The notes: a model not told the origin generated them from the letters alone. A stretch of 64,000 nucleotides of DNA from Symmetrospora coprosmae (GCA_008802785.1 VUYT01000003.1:1-64000); one strand, 5' to 3'. Shown: positions 10,855 through 23,462, counted from the first letter of the stretch. Made by a program: numbers and translations.

Positions 10855-12579
10855 ATGCCAATGCAGCCAACGACCAAGAAGATCATTGCGGATGGTGCGG
10901 CCTCAGTTCTGCTGCTCTTTGAGTGCGAGCCTGTCTGGATGCTGACAGCTGTTGGATCTGCCCATCGCTCGCTGGCTGCCAGTCGCTCTGTTCGCCCTGT
11001 CGCAGGTGCGCGGCACCGAGGACCAGGCAATGATTACGATGACTGACCCTGTCCGTCCTATCACGCACACCCCTTCCCTTCTGCTCCTGCCCTCTCTCCC
11101 ACCTCAGGTCGCCTTCTTCTATGCCTTTGTGAGAGCGCTTCCCTCCCGAACACGTTGCGTGGCGCGCGTAGACTGACGCGCATTGGTGACCGCTCTCCCC
11201 TCCTGCAGAAATATGGTGCGCGCCATGTTGCTAGCATCATCGCTGCAATGACACTGTAAGCAGCTGATGTCCCGATCCCTCTGCAGTCATGAGCAGCGTG
11301 GATCCGTCGTCTGGCAAACGCAGAGAGGCAAAAGGAAAATCAAAGGCGGCATTCGAGAAGCTCGGGCTGACGGAACCGCTCGAGCTGTCCGAGCATGAAG
11401 AGGTCATCATGGGCGAGGTGATAGGATGCGCCGACATCTCGTCGCGCTTTGCCGGTGCGTTGCCGGGGGTGGACGCTTCAGCATGTAGGCTCGCTCGCTC
11501 GCTGACCATCCTGCCCTGTGCTCTACGCAATACAGACATCGGAGGGCTGGATCCCATCATCGACCAGCTCCGAGAATCCGTCATCTACCCTCTTGTCGCA
11601 CCTCAGCTGTTCGAGAGCGCAGCCGGGTTGTTTGCAGCACCAAAAGGCGTGCTCCTCTACGGTCCGCCTGGGTGTGGCAAGACCTTGCTAGCAAAGGCAC
11701 TGGCCAAGGAGAGCGGGGCCACCTTTATCAATCTGCACGTCTCAACCCTGACGGATAAGGTGGGTACATCACGGCAAGCTAGAGGAATTTGCTCCTCCAC
11801 GACTGACATCGGTTTCTACCCGCGTGAAGTGGTTCGGCGAGTCCAACAAGCTCGTCGCAGCCCTGTTCTCTCTGGCGAGAAAGCTCCAGCCAGCAATCAT
11901 CTTCATTGACGAGATCGACAGCTTTATGCGGACACGGACGAGCGGCGATCACGAGGTCAGCGGGATGATGTGAGTGTCATTGGCTCCTTCAGACTGGACT
12001 GAGAATGGCTGATGTCCGAAGAGCCACCCACCCGCAGGAAAGCCGAGTTCATGTCACTCTGGGACGGCCTGATGACGGGGAATGACGCGCGGATTCTGGT
12101 GCTGGGCGCGACGAACCGACCTAGCGACATTGACCCGGCTTTCTTGCGGCGGATGCCAAAGCGATTCGCCATCCGGCTACCGGATGCAAAGCAGCGGAAA
12201 GACATTCTGTCGCTGATGCTCAAGGACATGCCGCTGGATCGCAAGTTTGACTTGGACGCTGTTGTGCGGCGGACAGACGGCTTGTCCGGGTCGGATCTGA
12301 AGGAGGCGTGCCGGAATGCGGCCATGATTCCGGTGCGGGAGTACATCCGGACGAGCAAGCTGGCTGCAGGCGAGGCGGCCATGCTGGATGCAAAAGCGGC
12401 TGTGGGTTGCCCGCATTCGTCTATCCTGGGAGCCGGACGCTATGCTGGCTGACTGACGTTGATTTCTGCGTGTTTGCCAGGGCGTCACACTCCGACCGCT
12501 CCGCAACTCTGACTTTACCATCAGTGATGCCGAGGCGAATGCGAATCGGGGTATGGTCATTGCAGAGAGCTTGGATTGA
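10855..12579 (+). CDS. MSP1: Msp1/ATAD1-like membrane AAA ATPase
   Basis: Outer-mitochondrial-membrane and peroxisomal AAA ATPase that extracts mislocalised tail-anchored proteins. Exons 10855-10924, 10983-11005, 11108-11128, 11209-11255, 11297-11454, 11536-11759, 11830-11969, 12038-12401, 12481-12579 give 381 aa. Order: short N-terminus with one transmembrane helix (ending in [17 protein letters not shown]), the linker, [19 protein letters not shown], Walker A GPPGCGKT (~residue 149), WFGESNK pore loop, Walker [29 protein letters not shown] with the arginine finger region. ATAD1/Msp1 orthologues share all these. Intron 1 fits only if a GC-AG junction is used (GCGAGC donor at 10925), and intron 4 is only 41 bp; the rest is canonical. 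Confidence 0.9.
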
Positions 12580-12887
12580 GGTTTGGCTGTCATGGGCCTC
12601 GCCTGTCGGTGATCAGGGTGCCTCATCCCAGTCTGCCGCACCCTTGTACAGCATCTACTACGCACGTCGTCGCGGCATGCCGTCTGCAAGCAGATTGTGC
12701 GCCTCTCCTCGTTTGAGATCCGTCCGTGTTCTCCATTGCTCCATCCATTCCTTTGGGCGGGCGGGGAAGGGGAGTGGGGACAGGGGACAGCACACCGCGG
12801 GTCTCCTTCTTCCCAACTGAGAGCACACGCACAGCATAGCAGAGAATTGCATACAGCACAGATACACACACACAGAGAGACAGTGCC
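12580..12887. other. Intergenic region upstream of phosphoglucomutase
   Basis: 308 bp with GC-rich and CA/GA-rich stretches just before the ATG at 12888. No gene or recognisable regulatory element seen. Confidence 0.5.
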
Positions 12888-15043
12888 ATGAGCGAGTTCA
12901 AGCCAAGAGACGTGTCGACAAAGCCATATGCTGGTGGGCTGGGGAGCACCTGGGCGAAGGTCGGTTCAAGGGCTCCGCAGCTGATACACGGCTCTCCACC
13001 AGGCCAGAAGCCGGGCACGTCTGGGCTGCGACAGAGGTGGGTGTCTTCAGTATGCTGTCGATGGATCCAGCTGACTGACGGACCATCCATCGTCGCCGGT
13101 CGCAGGGTCAAGGTGTTCCAGCAGGAGGTGGGGATGGACGGACAACAACGACTGGGTGGGAGGGCTGACTGGAACTGACTCGCCTGGATCAACTACTACA
13201 GCACTACACCGAGAACTTTGTCCAGGCCATCTTCTCGGCCGTCCCCGGCGGCGTCAAAGGGTCCACCCTCGTCGTCGGTGGAGACGGTCGCTTCTGGTCG
13301 CCAGAGGTCACTCAGACCATCATCAAGATGGCGGCCGCCAACGGCGTAGCCAAGCTCATCGTCGGAGAGAATGCCATCATGTCGACTCCCGCAGCATCCC
13401 ACGTCATTCGCTCAAGAAAGGCAAAGGGAGGCATCCTCCTCACCGCGTCGCACAACCCAGGAGGACCCAATGCCGATTTCGGCATAAAGTACAACATGGA
13501 GAACGGCGGACCCGCGCCGGAGGGTGTCACGAACCGCATATTTGAGATTACAAAGACAATCTCGAGCTACAAGATTGTCGACTTGCCGGATGTGCGTTTT
13601 CTTCAGGCACGCCCGCTTGCCCTCCTCAGCGCTCGAGATTCAGGACAGCACCAGGGGAGCGCAGGGCAGCCACGCTGACATCCCGCCCCTGTCCCACTAC
13701 AGGTTGACCTATCGAAGCTTGGCTCCCAGAAGGTGGGACCTATCGAGGTCGAGATCATCGACTCGGTGGTAGATTACATGGCTCTCCTCAAATCTATCTT
13801 CGACTTTGACCTTATCAAAGAGTACCTCCAGGCCCACAAGGAGGATGTCAAGGTCCTCTTTGACGGCCTCAGCGGTGTCACGGGCCCCTACGGCCGAGCT
13901 ATCTTTGTCGAAGAGCTGCAGCTTGGAGAGCAGAGCATCCAGGGATGCACACCTTCGCCCGACTTTGCTGGAGGACACCCAGACCCAAACCTGACCTACG
14001 CCCACGACCTCGTCGAGCGTGTTGAGCGGGAGAAGATTGCATTCGGAGCTGCCTCGGACGGTGACGGAGACCGCAACATGTGGGCAATTCTGCACGTGTT
14101 AGAGGGCCTCGACAATGTCTGATGCATCTCCCCTTTCACAGGATTTACGGAGCCGGCGCATTCGTCACCCCCTCCGACTCTGTCGCCATCATTGCCGACT
14201 GGGCCGAGGTCATCCCTTACTTCCATAAGGGCGGCGTGAAGGGTCTTGCGCGCTCAATGCCAACTTCTGGCGCGATCGACCTCGTCGCCAAGGCAAAGGG
14301 ACTGCAGGTGTACGAGGTGCCCACGGGCTGGAAGTTTTTTGGCAACCTGATGGACGCTGGCAAGCTGTCCATCTGCGGCGAAGAGTCTTTCGGCACTGGG
14401 TCCGACCACATTCGCGAAAAGGACGGACTGTGGGCAGTCGTCGCGTGGCTCAACATCATCGCCGCAGCAGGAGAGAAAGGCATTGTTGGCATTCGTGGCG
14501 TGCTCGATGACCACTACTCCAAGTACGGCCGTACCTTCTTCAGCCGGTATGACTACGAGGAGATCGAATCGGCTCCGTGCGAGCAGATGATGCAGGAGCT
14601 CGAGGCAAAGATCACCGATCCGTCCTTTGTCGGGTCTGAGCTCAAGGCAAAGACCGGCGGCAAGTCCTTCACGGTCAAGGAGGCAGCCAACTTCTCCTAC
14701 ACCGACCCCATCGACGGCTCAGTCTCGAAGAAGCAGGGTCTCTACGTTACCTTCACGGACGGCTCGAGATTTGTCTTCCGACTTTCTGGAACGGGATCGC
14801 AGGGAGCTACGGTGAGTCTTTGTTGACACAGGCGAACTTAGATGTTGCGAGCCGCGGCAGTCGCTGACGGGGCCGGGACGATCGCCTATGTAGATTCGCG
14901 GGTACTACGAGTACTACACAAAGGACTCGAGCCTCTATCAGATGGATGCGCAAGAGGGCTTGAAGCCGCTCATCGAGGTCGCTCTCGAGCTGAGCCGGCT
15001 AACAGAGCTTACTGGCCGAGAGAAGCCTACCGTCATCACGTAA
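12888..15043 (+). CDS. Phosphoglucomutase
   Basis: Interconverts glucose 1-phosphate and glucose 6-phosphate in the cytosol, linking glycolysis to UDP-glucose, trehalose and glycogen. Exons 12888-12933, 13003-13036, 13106-13127, 13202-13591, 13703-14079, 14142-14811, 14894-15043 give 562 aa, the usual size. Visible landmarks: [11 protein letters not shown] near the N-terminus, catalytic serine loop TASHNPGG (~115-122), metal-binding DGDGDR (~282-287), [18 protein letters not shown] sugar-binding loop, RLSGTGS phosphate-binding loop (~503) and the C-terminal PTVIT typical of eukaryotic PGMs. All key residues are present. It converges with the WD40 gene that ends at 15263. Confidence 0.95.
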
Positions 15044-15262
15044 TGAGGGAGATGGTCTAGACGGCAGGGGTCCTCGTGCCAAACAGTAGATGTTGTTACT
15101 CGCCCATCGACCTTAGAGTTGCCCTAAAAGAGAGTAATCTACGTGGAGCGGCCATCGGTCCCAATCAAACTTAAGCTACTTTGAAAGGCTTCCAATGCGG
15201 TCGAGCTCAAACGCACAATCTCACCGCGTCCTGTGCGATCCAGCACCGAGGAAATTGTACGA

Positions 15263-17384
15263 TCATGGCCAACCGAACCGGCGCAGATACGCTCCGTCCG
15301 GGATCCAAAGCTGCGGTCGCTTTCGCTCGTCCTCCCTAAAGCGTATGTCCTGGATAGGCGCTCGCCAATCCCGCCGCAAGGGTCCGTCTTCGTCCTGACC
15401 GGTTGTGTCCATGAGCTGATGGCCTGTCCTCAGCGACCAGATGCGGACACGATTGTCCTCGCCGGCAGCCACGAGGAACTGTCCGTCAGGCGAGATGTCC
15501 AGTCCAAGCGCTTGCGTATGCGAATTGACGTGTCCTCTGAGTGCCAAGATTGGCTGTGGCGATGCGGGCTGCTTGGCCTCGGAGATCACTGACAGAGATG
15601 CTCGTTCGTAAATGTGTATCTCGCTGTGCGCGAAAGGACAGGGCTCAGTCGCGATGGGTCTTGACTGTAGGGGGGACGAGCTCACCCATTCATTAGGGCA
15701 ATCAGCAAGCGGTTGTACGTGAGAGACCGGATGTGCGTGATGGAGCTCGGCGCTCGCAGAACGATCTGCCATTCTTACATCAGCTGACTGGCTTGGGCGT
15801 ATGAAGATGAGATAAGGACTCACTTGCTTTACAGGCTGGCCTGTACTGCGAAAGCCAGATCCTAGAGTGTCAAAGCGCCACAGGTGTCCTGACCGCGTTC
15901 CCGCCAAAAGCCCAGTCTGCATGATGCGGCGCGCACACGCAAGGCAGTCAGCCTTCTTCTCCAGCCAGTGCCACAGCCAGTGCTACAGTAATGCAAGGCT
16001 TACACCTTGACGGTCGAAGTTGAGAGCAAAGACGGCGCTGCCCGTCTCGAACGACCGCATGCCTTGTGAAGACGAGCTGGCGGAGTAGAGGACTTTCTTG
16101 TCACAGCCTGGCATGAGGTCATGACGGTTGCGGGTGCATAAGTATGTATTGACCACGGCACGTTGGGAGATAGAATGAACGCGCCGACTGCCATCTCTCC
16201 CCCTCTCACGTCGGAGGCCCAGATGCTCGTCTTGCTCGGGGAAAACGTCGTGTCCAAGGTGCTGAGTGGGGCCGGGGCATGGGCAGGGTTGAGACTTCAG
16301 CGTGTGACCACGTGTCTCGCATGCAGACTCTAAGCATCACGCACGCGTCCGATCCTGGATGCGAGAGCTCCATCCTGAGTACCTGGGCTTGCGGGCCGAA
16401 GCTAGTGGCTCTGGCTCGCAAAGCTGTGTTAGCCTTGCGATGCGGCCTTTGCGACATGACAGCGCAGTCAGATGGCTCGACGAACAGAATAACCTTCTCT
16501 CGTACCAGGATTGAGGTGATGGCGCTGGTGAACATGATATTAATACGCCACTGATCGATTGAGTGTCCGAAATCTCGCTCGGCTGCAGGCGGGCTGAGCG
16601 AACCACATCCGAGGATGCCTGACGCGGTGCCATAGTACAGGCGGGGGAAAGTTGTTTTGCCCGCACGTTCGCTCTCTTCGTCAATCGCCGCGCTGTCACA
16701 CTCGTAGTGAGCTGGAACGTTGCCACGGGCGGGGTCCTCAAGGAAGCCGAAGCGAACGATAGAGTCGCCCAGTGTCATCCCGGGCTCTTGCACGTCCAGC
16801 TCGCGCATGGACGATAAGCTGGCGCAGAGCAGTGAACTGTATTCGGAACGTCATGATATCAGCACGTCGGCGCGACTTGACTTTACAGAGCCGACGCACT
16901 GCCTGAAGTCGTCGCGTGTTCGGGGAACCCGATGGGCTGACGAAGATGCGAGGGAATCGCGGAGGCATGTTGAGCTTGAAGGTGCAGCCCTTTTAGAGCG
17001 TCGAGGGCGCCTCTCCGCCGCCTTGATGGCCTGTCCGGGTGCTTTGCCACCTTTCACGACGTTGGCGTGACTGCCTCTCCGCTTCTTAGACGAGCCTGAG
17101 GCAGGCTGTGAGGATCCGGGAGCATCTTCTGACCGCGTTCCGCGCCTCTTCCGCTGCTGCTTCTGGTCGATCTTCTGCTGCGATGCCCTGAACTTGTCTT
17201 CTCTGCTCGAAGATGACGCCGAGGCTGCCGCCTTGAGCTCGGCCGGGGTCAGCTTAAAGTAGCGATTGGACGCGGAGTCGTAGCGATACCCTGTTGCAGT
17301 GAGCATTCGTGCACTGTGTTAGACCTTTCGCTGTACTTTTATGCTGAACAATGTTTGACTGCCTGTCTCACCGGGGATGTCCAT
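15263..17384 (-). CDS. WD40 protein similar to DCAF4/WDR21
   Basis: Nine exons (17372-17384, 16900-17290, 16506-16836, 16345-16433, 16210-16261, 16004-16096, 15824-15916, 15686-15765, 15263-15623) give 500 aa. The N-terminus MDIPGYRYDSASNRYFKL matches the signature start of DCAF4 (PGFYYD..RYFKL), substrate receptors for CUL4-DDB1 ubiquitin ligases. After a basic low-complexity stretch, WD-type blades follow, for example LLAGTRSGHLWRFDTL and, at the end, LDISPDGQFLVAAGEDNRVRIWSL. The first coding exon is only 13 nt. A CUL4 role is inferred from the family; no DDB1-binding motif was verified. Divergent from the glycyl-tRNA synthetase, with 148 bp between start codons, so a shared promoter is likely. 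Confidence 0.72.
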
Positions 17385-17532
17385 CGGAACGCGGCGGAGT
17401 TTCAGGGCGGAGAGGAGAAAAGCATGGGCGGGCTGGCCTGGCCTGGCCTGACCCGTACAGCTTCGCCTCTGACCCACTTCAGCACAGGACATAGCACAAC
17501 AGCCTCTCCACGTAGCTTGCGCGGACCAGTGC
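17385..17532. promoter_or_regulatory. Short divergent promoter (DCAF4-like / glycyl-tRNA synthetase)
   Basis: Only 148 bp separate the two head-to-head start codons (17384 on minus, 17533 on plus). Both 5' UTRs and promoters must be packed here. If the downstream Met of the synthetase is the main start, the shared region grows to about 290 bp. No TATA box seen. Confidence 0.5.
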
Positions 17533-20201
17533 ATGCTGCTTGCTGCCAGACGGCCACTCCTCGTGCATCAATTCAACCGCGTCCGGCTCCTCCAGCGGAA
17601 TCCGTGCCTGTCGACAGGGACTGGGATATCAAGAAACTCGCACACAGCCAAAGCAACAACAGCAGTCGCACACAGGATGGCTGCGTCAGATGCACCGGCA
17701 GCGGTTCCAGCGGCTACCGTCGCCCTGAATAAGACCGCCCACCCGTTCACGAGGGACACGTTCGAAGAGCTCATGCGCTCGCGCTTCTTCTACACCCAGG
17801 CCTTTGAAATCTACGGAGGTGCGGGCAGCAATGCGTGCTGCCTGCAAAGATGCATGAGATATTTAACGCTGACCGAAAGCAACACCACTTCGCTCCTGCT
17901 TCTTGCACAGGCGTGGCCGGATTCTACGATTATGGACCGCCTGGTGAGCAGCCTGCAGGACACGGTCCAGGCAGATGGACTACACCTATTGACTACAAGA
18001 TATATTCATGCACACAGGCTCCGCCCTCCAGGCCAACATACTCAACGTGTGGAGGAGCCACTTCATCATCGAGGACGACATGCTCGAGATTGACTCGACC
18101 ATCATGACGCTCGCCGACGTCCTGAAAACGTCCGGGCACGTCGACCGCTTCACCGACTGGATGGTCAAGGACCTCAAGACGGGCGACATCTTCCGAGCAG
18201 ACCACCTCGTCGAAGCCGTCCTGGAGGCCCGGCTGAAGGGCGACAAGGAGGCTCGCGGCCTTGCAGCCGTTCCAGTCGACGCGGAGAAGGAGGCAAAGTC
18301 AAAGAAGAAGAAGGTCAAGTCCACGGCTGTGAAGCTCGACGACGCTGTTGTGGCCGACATCGAGAGTACACTCGCTCAGATCGACAACTTTGATGGTGAG
18401 GGCCTCGATGGCCTCATCAAGAAGTTTGAAATCAAGGCCCCAGAGACCGGAAACGACGTCAGCACGCCTGTTGAATTCAATCTCATGTTTGACTCGAGCA
18501 TCGGTCCCACCGGCTACGTCAAAGGGTATGCGTGCATCCACTCCGCTTGCATCATGCGTTGCGCCGCTGACGTTCCTCACCTGCCCACCCCCGCCAGCTA
18601 CCTTCGCCCAGAGACGGCCCAAGGCCATTTCATCAATTTCGGCCGACTTCTCGACTTCAACAACGGCAAAGTCCCCTTTGCGAGTGCCCAGATCGGCAAG
18701 TCGTTCCGAAACGAGATTGCACCTCGACAGGGCTTGCTGCGAGTTCGGGAGTTTGTCATGGCCGAGATTGAGCACTTTGTCGACCCGACGAAGAAGGCTC
18801 ACCCCAAGTTTGCCGACGTCAAAGATCAGAAGCTCGCCTTGCTGCCCAAGGAGACGCAGATGTCCGGCAGCACGGACCTTACCGAGATCACCATTGGCGA
18901 GGCCGTCGAAAAGGTGCAGTCACCGCGTGGATTGGCAGATTCAGCATGCTTATCGACTGATGCGATCATTTTCACTACGTCACCAGGGCATTGTCGACAA
19001 CGAGACGCTGGGCTACTTCCTCGTCCGGATCTACCTCTTCCTCACCAAGATTGGCATTGATCCGTCACGCTTGCGCTTCCGACAGCACATGGCGAACGAG
19101 ATGGCGCATTACGCCGCGGACTGCTGGGATGCAGAGATTCAGAACTCGTTCGGATGGATCGAATGCGTCGGTTGCGCAGATCGGTCAGCATATGATCTCA
19201 CGGTGCACAGCGTCAAGACGAATACGAAGCTCGTCGTGCGCGAAGCACTGGACGAGCCTGTCATCGAGGAGAAGACGGTCGCTGTGCTCGAAAAGAAAAT
19301 CATGGGGCCCAAGTTCAAGAAGGCGGCAAAGATCGTTGAGGACAGCATCCTTGGGTTAGATCAGGAAAGGCTCGACAGTATCGGACGCGATCTCGAGCAG
19401 AAGGGGTGCGCTCTACGCCACTTCCTCTGCGTGAGCCGTGTTGTCGGCTTACGTTCCTGCTCCCTTTGCATAGCTCCTCGGACATCCAGGCGGCAGACGG
19501 CCAAACGTACACCCTTACGCCTGACTTCCTCAAGATCGAGCGCCGTGTCTTCAAGTCAACCTCCCGCGAGTTTACGCCCAACGTTATTGAGCCGTCATTC
19601 GGCATCGGTCGCATCCTGTACTCGCTGCTCGAGCACTCGTACTGGTCGCGAGCAGAAGACGCCGACCGGAGAGTCTTGTCCCTCCCGCCCTCTGTTGCGC
19701 CCATCAAGTGCCTGATCGTGCCCATCTCGAGCAACGAAGCCTTCCGTCCGCTGCTGAAGGAGATCTGTGGGTGATGGTCACGCCTGCCGCTGGCTCGTAC
19801 TGGCGGCAGACTGCTTATTCACTCGCTTTCCCTCGCAGCTCGCAAGTTCCGCCAGGTTGGAATCTCGTGCCGAGTTGATGACTCTGGTGCCTCTATTGGC
19901 AAGCGGTACTCGAGGAACGACGAGCTTGGCACTCCGTTTGGCGTGACGGTGGATTTTGCTTGTGCGTCCGAGCCGAGCTTCTATGTTGCCTTCATGTACA
20001 GGCGGCTGACCAGTGATGTTGTACCCACACGCAGCCGTCAAGTACAACACCATTACGCTGCGAGACCGGGACACGACGACGCAGCTTATCGGCTCGGTCG
20101 ACGAGGTCGTCGGCGTGGTCGAGAAGCTCTGCACGTATCAGATGGAGTGGGAGGGCGCAACCCAGATGCTCAAGACCTACACCGGCGAGCAGGCGGCGTG
20201 A
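17533..20201 (+). CDS. GRS1: Glycyl-tRNA synthetase, probable dual-targeted
   Basis: Charges tRNA-Gly. Exons 17533-17818, 17911-17943, 18018-18525, 18598-18913, 18987-19405, 19474-19766, 19839-19961, 20035-20201 give 714 aa; start at the second in-frame Met (17677) gives 666 aa. Class II landmarks: [15 protein letters not shown] near the N-terminus, [33 protein letters not shown] (motif 2) and [19 protein letters not shown] (motif 3), then the anticodon-binding domain. The first 48 residues ([20 protein letters not shown] onward) are rich in Arg/Leu and poor in acidic residues, as in a mitochondrial presequence. Two start codons would yield mitochondrial and cytosolic forms, as known for eukaryotic GlyRS genes; this is inferred. 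Confidence 0.94.
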
Positions 20202-21219
20202 GGAAGGGGATGTCTATTACGAATCGTAGATGCTGTGCCATTGTCGGTAGAGCCACGGAAAAGGCTTGAATGCGATCCTGCACCAAAGGGTTTCGTTGCA
20301 ATCGCAGTGCGCACACATCTGCACCCCCTGTGGCCCTCACAGCAGCACCGCTCTCTGCTAAGTAGCGCGTCGCGACCATGGAGTTTGCGAGAATGGATGT
20401 GCGTACATAGAGGTGCCGTTGCCTCGTCCTGCTCCAGCGCCTCTGGTCCTTCTCCCGCCCGACGCGACCCCCTACGCGACTTTTTTCCGCTTTATCGACG
20501 AGATCATATGGGGCCAGATCTGTTCAAGGCGGGAGAGGATGCATTTGCGGCTGTTGCAGCATTGAGAGATAGAGGCTCAATTGTCTATACGGTATACCGG
20601 TAGATGAGCTGCTCGCTGAACATCTGACCCCGCGTCCTCGCAGCTCACCGTGACCAGGCACGCAGAAGATGAGATGCCTTCGCCGCCGTCGAGGCACGAT
20701 CAAACGGCGTGGACGGCCCGCCGAACATGCAGCATGCCTCGGCTCACCTCGACAGGCAGAGCGCGAAGATGCAACAAGGGAGACCCCGCGGCAACGGAAG
20801 ACTAATGTGCCTCGCTTCACGCTTTCTCGTCTTGGCTTTTCGGGAGTCGCGCACGCCGTCCTCCGCACCGCACTGATTTAAGGGCCTGTTGTTGACATCC
20901 ACCCGCCTCCCCAGGCACTGACGCGATTTCTCCCTCCTGCAGGTTGCTCCTCCCTCCTCACGACACTCACATTCATTTTTTCTGCATCGTCAAGTCCGCT
21001 TCCAAGCACCTGATACTCCCCTTGCTGCTCGCACTCGTCGCTGCTGTGCAGGCCGAACACGAGCTCCTTGAGGAATCCGACCCACACTCCTTCACCAGAC
21101 GGTCCCAACCTACACCACGCTCTTTCAAAGCACACTCTCAGCATTCACTACCGCCTCTATAGGCCCGCATCGATCTCTCGTTTTCAACCAGCTGCATCTG
21201 TTGCCGGACCCGTCCAGAA
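20202..21219 (+). other. Intergenic, with an unresolved small coding candidate at about 20269-20805
   Basis: Roughly 1 kb without a confident gene. Between 20269 and 20805 several frames look partly coding: one reads EDAFAAVAALRDRGSIVYT and could splice (donor after 20591, acceptor CAG before 20641) to a frame starting LTVTRHAEDEM and ending at 20805; another reads DATPYATFFRFIDEIIWGQ. I could not build one consistent model and recognise no family. 20806-21219 is the probable promoter and leader of the aspartic protease. Confidence 0.25.
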
Positions 21220-23462
21220 ATGTTCTCGCCCTCCCTTAAACAACGGCAGCCAAGGAGCATGATAGCAGCCTTCCTGCTCGTAGCACTCGCCAGTGCAAGC
21301 GCACAGCTGGTCGCGGCTACGCCTGCGTCGCAGGCAGGGGAAGACAAGCCGACCCTCTCGCTTGGCCGCAGCTACCGCGTCCAGCAGCAGCCCATCCGCA
21401 ACTTCGACGTTCTCGTCCAGGCCGACAGGGAGCGTGCCCTTGCTCTCGGCCGGCACAAGGATCAGACGCCCGTTGAGGACAGTGCGGCATCGGATTATGC
21501 TGCGCCGAAGGCTGGCTTCCGTGCCTCTGCTGCGTCAATCCTGAAGAATGCTGTCGGGCTCTCTGCCGGTGGCGAAAGCGATGCCAAGGCTGCTAGCATC
21601 GAGGAACGTCAGACCACCGTCGTTGCGTGAGTATAGCTGGGGACCAACATGGTCGCTCAAGTCACAGATGCGCTGGAAGGCTAGCGGCACGGGAAAGGCC
21701 GGCCTTACTGAAAGCTGTTCTTTCCCGCCCGGCACCACACAGACGCAACGACATCGGCTCCTACCTCATTAGCATTGGCGTCGGAGAGCCTGCAACGCAA
21801 TACAATCGTCTCATTGTCGACACCGGGGTGCGTATTGCAAAGGGGCTTCCTTCGGCTTTGTTACATTCTTGTCGCATGTCGATGCTAACCCTCAAGCCTC
21901 TCCACATCGCTTTACCATGCTCAGAGTGCCAACACTTGGGTCGGCGGCGACACGCCTTACGTCCAGACCTCGACGTCCGTCAACACTGGCAACCTGGTTG
22001 GGATGAACTATGGCATTGGAAGCTTCCGTGGCAACGAGTATATCGATACCGTCACTCTCGTTGGCGAGGACGGAGATATCCTCACCGCTCGAGAGCAGGG
22101 TGTCGGAGTTGCTACGCAGCAGACAGGGTTCGGCGGGCTTGACGGTGTGCTCGGACTGGGACCTACGCTGGGCACCGATTCGAGCGTCAAGTGCGTATGC
22201 TTTAGAGGGCGAGCAGAACGCCCTTGGTACTGACTACGGCCATTGTCATCACTTTGCAGGCTCCCGGACGGCTCCTTCTCGCCTGACCTGGTCCCCACCG
22301 TCGTCGACACGCTCGCCGCGCAGGGCGAAATCCCTCAGGCTGTCGTCGGGCTTTGTGAGCTGCTCCCGCCCCCGTTCGCCCGGCAAATTGCGGTGTACTG
22401 ATGCGTGAGCTTTGATTGTGCCGATGCAGCGCTCGTGCCTTACGTTTCTTCCAGCTCCAGAACAGGGCTCGTCACCTTTGGAGGTGTAGAGTCCGACCAG
22501 TACAACGGTGACATCATGTACTTCCCCAAGGCTGTGGGCCCCAACATCCAATTCTACTGGTGCGACTCCCACTCCTTCTCTGACGTGAATAACGCCCGGT
22601 GCTAAGGAGACGCTCAAACTCTGCAGGGGCTTTGACATCTCCTCGCTCCGCCTCGACATCCTCAACGAGGACGGCGAGGACTACACGACCAACGAGCTGC
22701 TAGGCGCGCCCGCGCAGGGCATTGTCGACTCTGGCACGACGCTCGTCGGGCTTTCCGCCCCGACTTTCGCCGCTTACCGAGCGCAGTTCCCGGGATCAGC
22801 CATCAGGCAACCTTCGGGCCTTATGGTCATTCCCCTCAGCGAGGTCGCTCGGGCAGGCAACATGACCTTCACGATTGGAGGCGAGGACTACATCTTCCCC
22901 AGCTACGCACAAATCTTCCCGAATGAGATTGCGGCTGCTTTCCTCGGTGGGAACCCCGCGGCCGATGGAGGTGCGTTGCAATTGCTGTCTCGGTCCCCAG
23001 ATGGGCGGAGGAACCGAACGGGCGCGCACCGCTCGTGCCGGCGCACCGTTGACCCATGCTTTTCGCCATGCGCGTCTCGTCATTGCACAGTCGCTGTTTC
23101 AGTTTTCACCAACACGCTCTACAGCAGCGCCGACTCGTTCACCCTTGGCCAGTACTTCCTCGAGCGATGTGTGTGACTCTTGCTCCCGCTTTCCTGCGGT
23201 GTGCATGCAACTCGGCGGGCTGACTATGCTCATTACGCGCGCAGACTACTCGGTGTACGACACGACCAACAACCGGGTCGGTCTCGCTTACACAGACTAC
23301 ACATTCGACAACACGACCGAGAGCACGAGCGCGCGCCGGACCAAGCGCGCGCACCGTGACCACGAGAAGCGCCACAATTGGGTTGGCGGTAAGAGCCGGA
23401 TTGGCTTGCTGAGCGCACGCTCGCCTTTCCGGGGCCAGGCTGCATCGGCCGAGGCATTCTAG
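21220..23462 (+). CDS. Secreted pepsin-type aspartic protease (family A1)
   Basis: Endopeptidase of the secretory pathway. Exons 21220-21626, 21743-21827, 21925-22190, 22260-22354, 22430-22559, 22627-22970, 23103-23168, 23245-23462 give 536 aa. A signal peptide is visible (hydrophobic core IAAFLLVALASASAQL after a short basic start), then a propeptide of about 100 residues, then the two-lobed catalytic core: first active site VDTGSANTWVG (Asp ~162, split by intron 2) and second VDSGTTLVG (Asp ~365). The end GQYFLERYYSVYDTTNNRVGLA is the usual A1 C-terminal block; a basic tail of about 50 residues follows, without an obvious GPI signal. Likely vacuolar or extracellular nutrition or virulence protease; destination not certain. 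Confidence 0.92.

Noticed and set aside
20524-20868. Minus-strand 114-codon Arg-rich frame
   Set aside because: No family resemblance, no promoter or splice context, typical GC-rich shadow composition.
22560-22626. 28-bp intron (22599-22626) in the aspartic protease
   Set aside because: A 67-bp intron from 22560 with a proper branch word gives the family-typical FYWGFDISS junction and is far more plausible.
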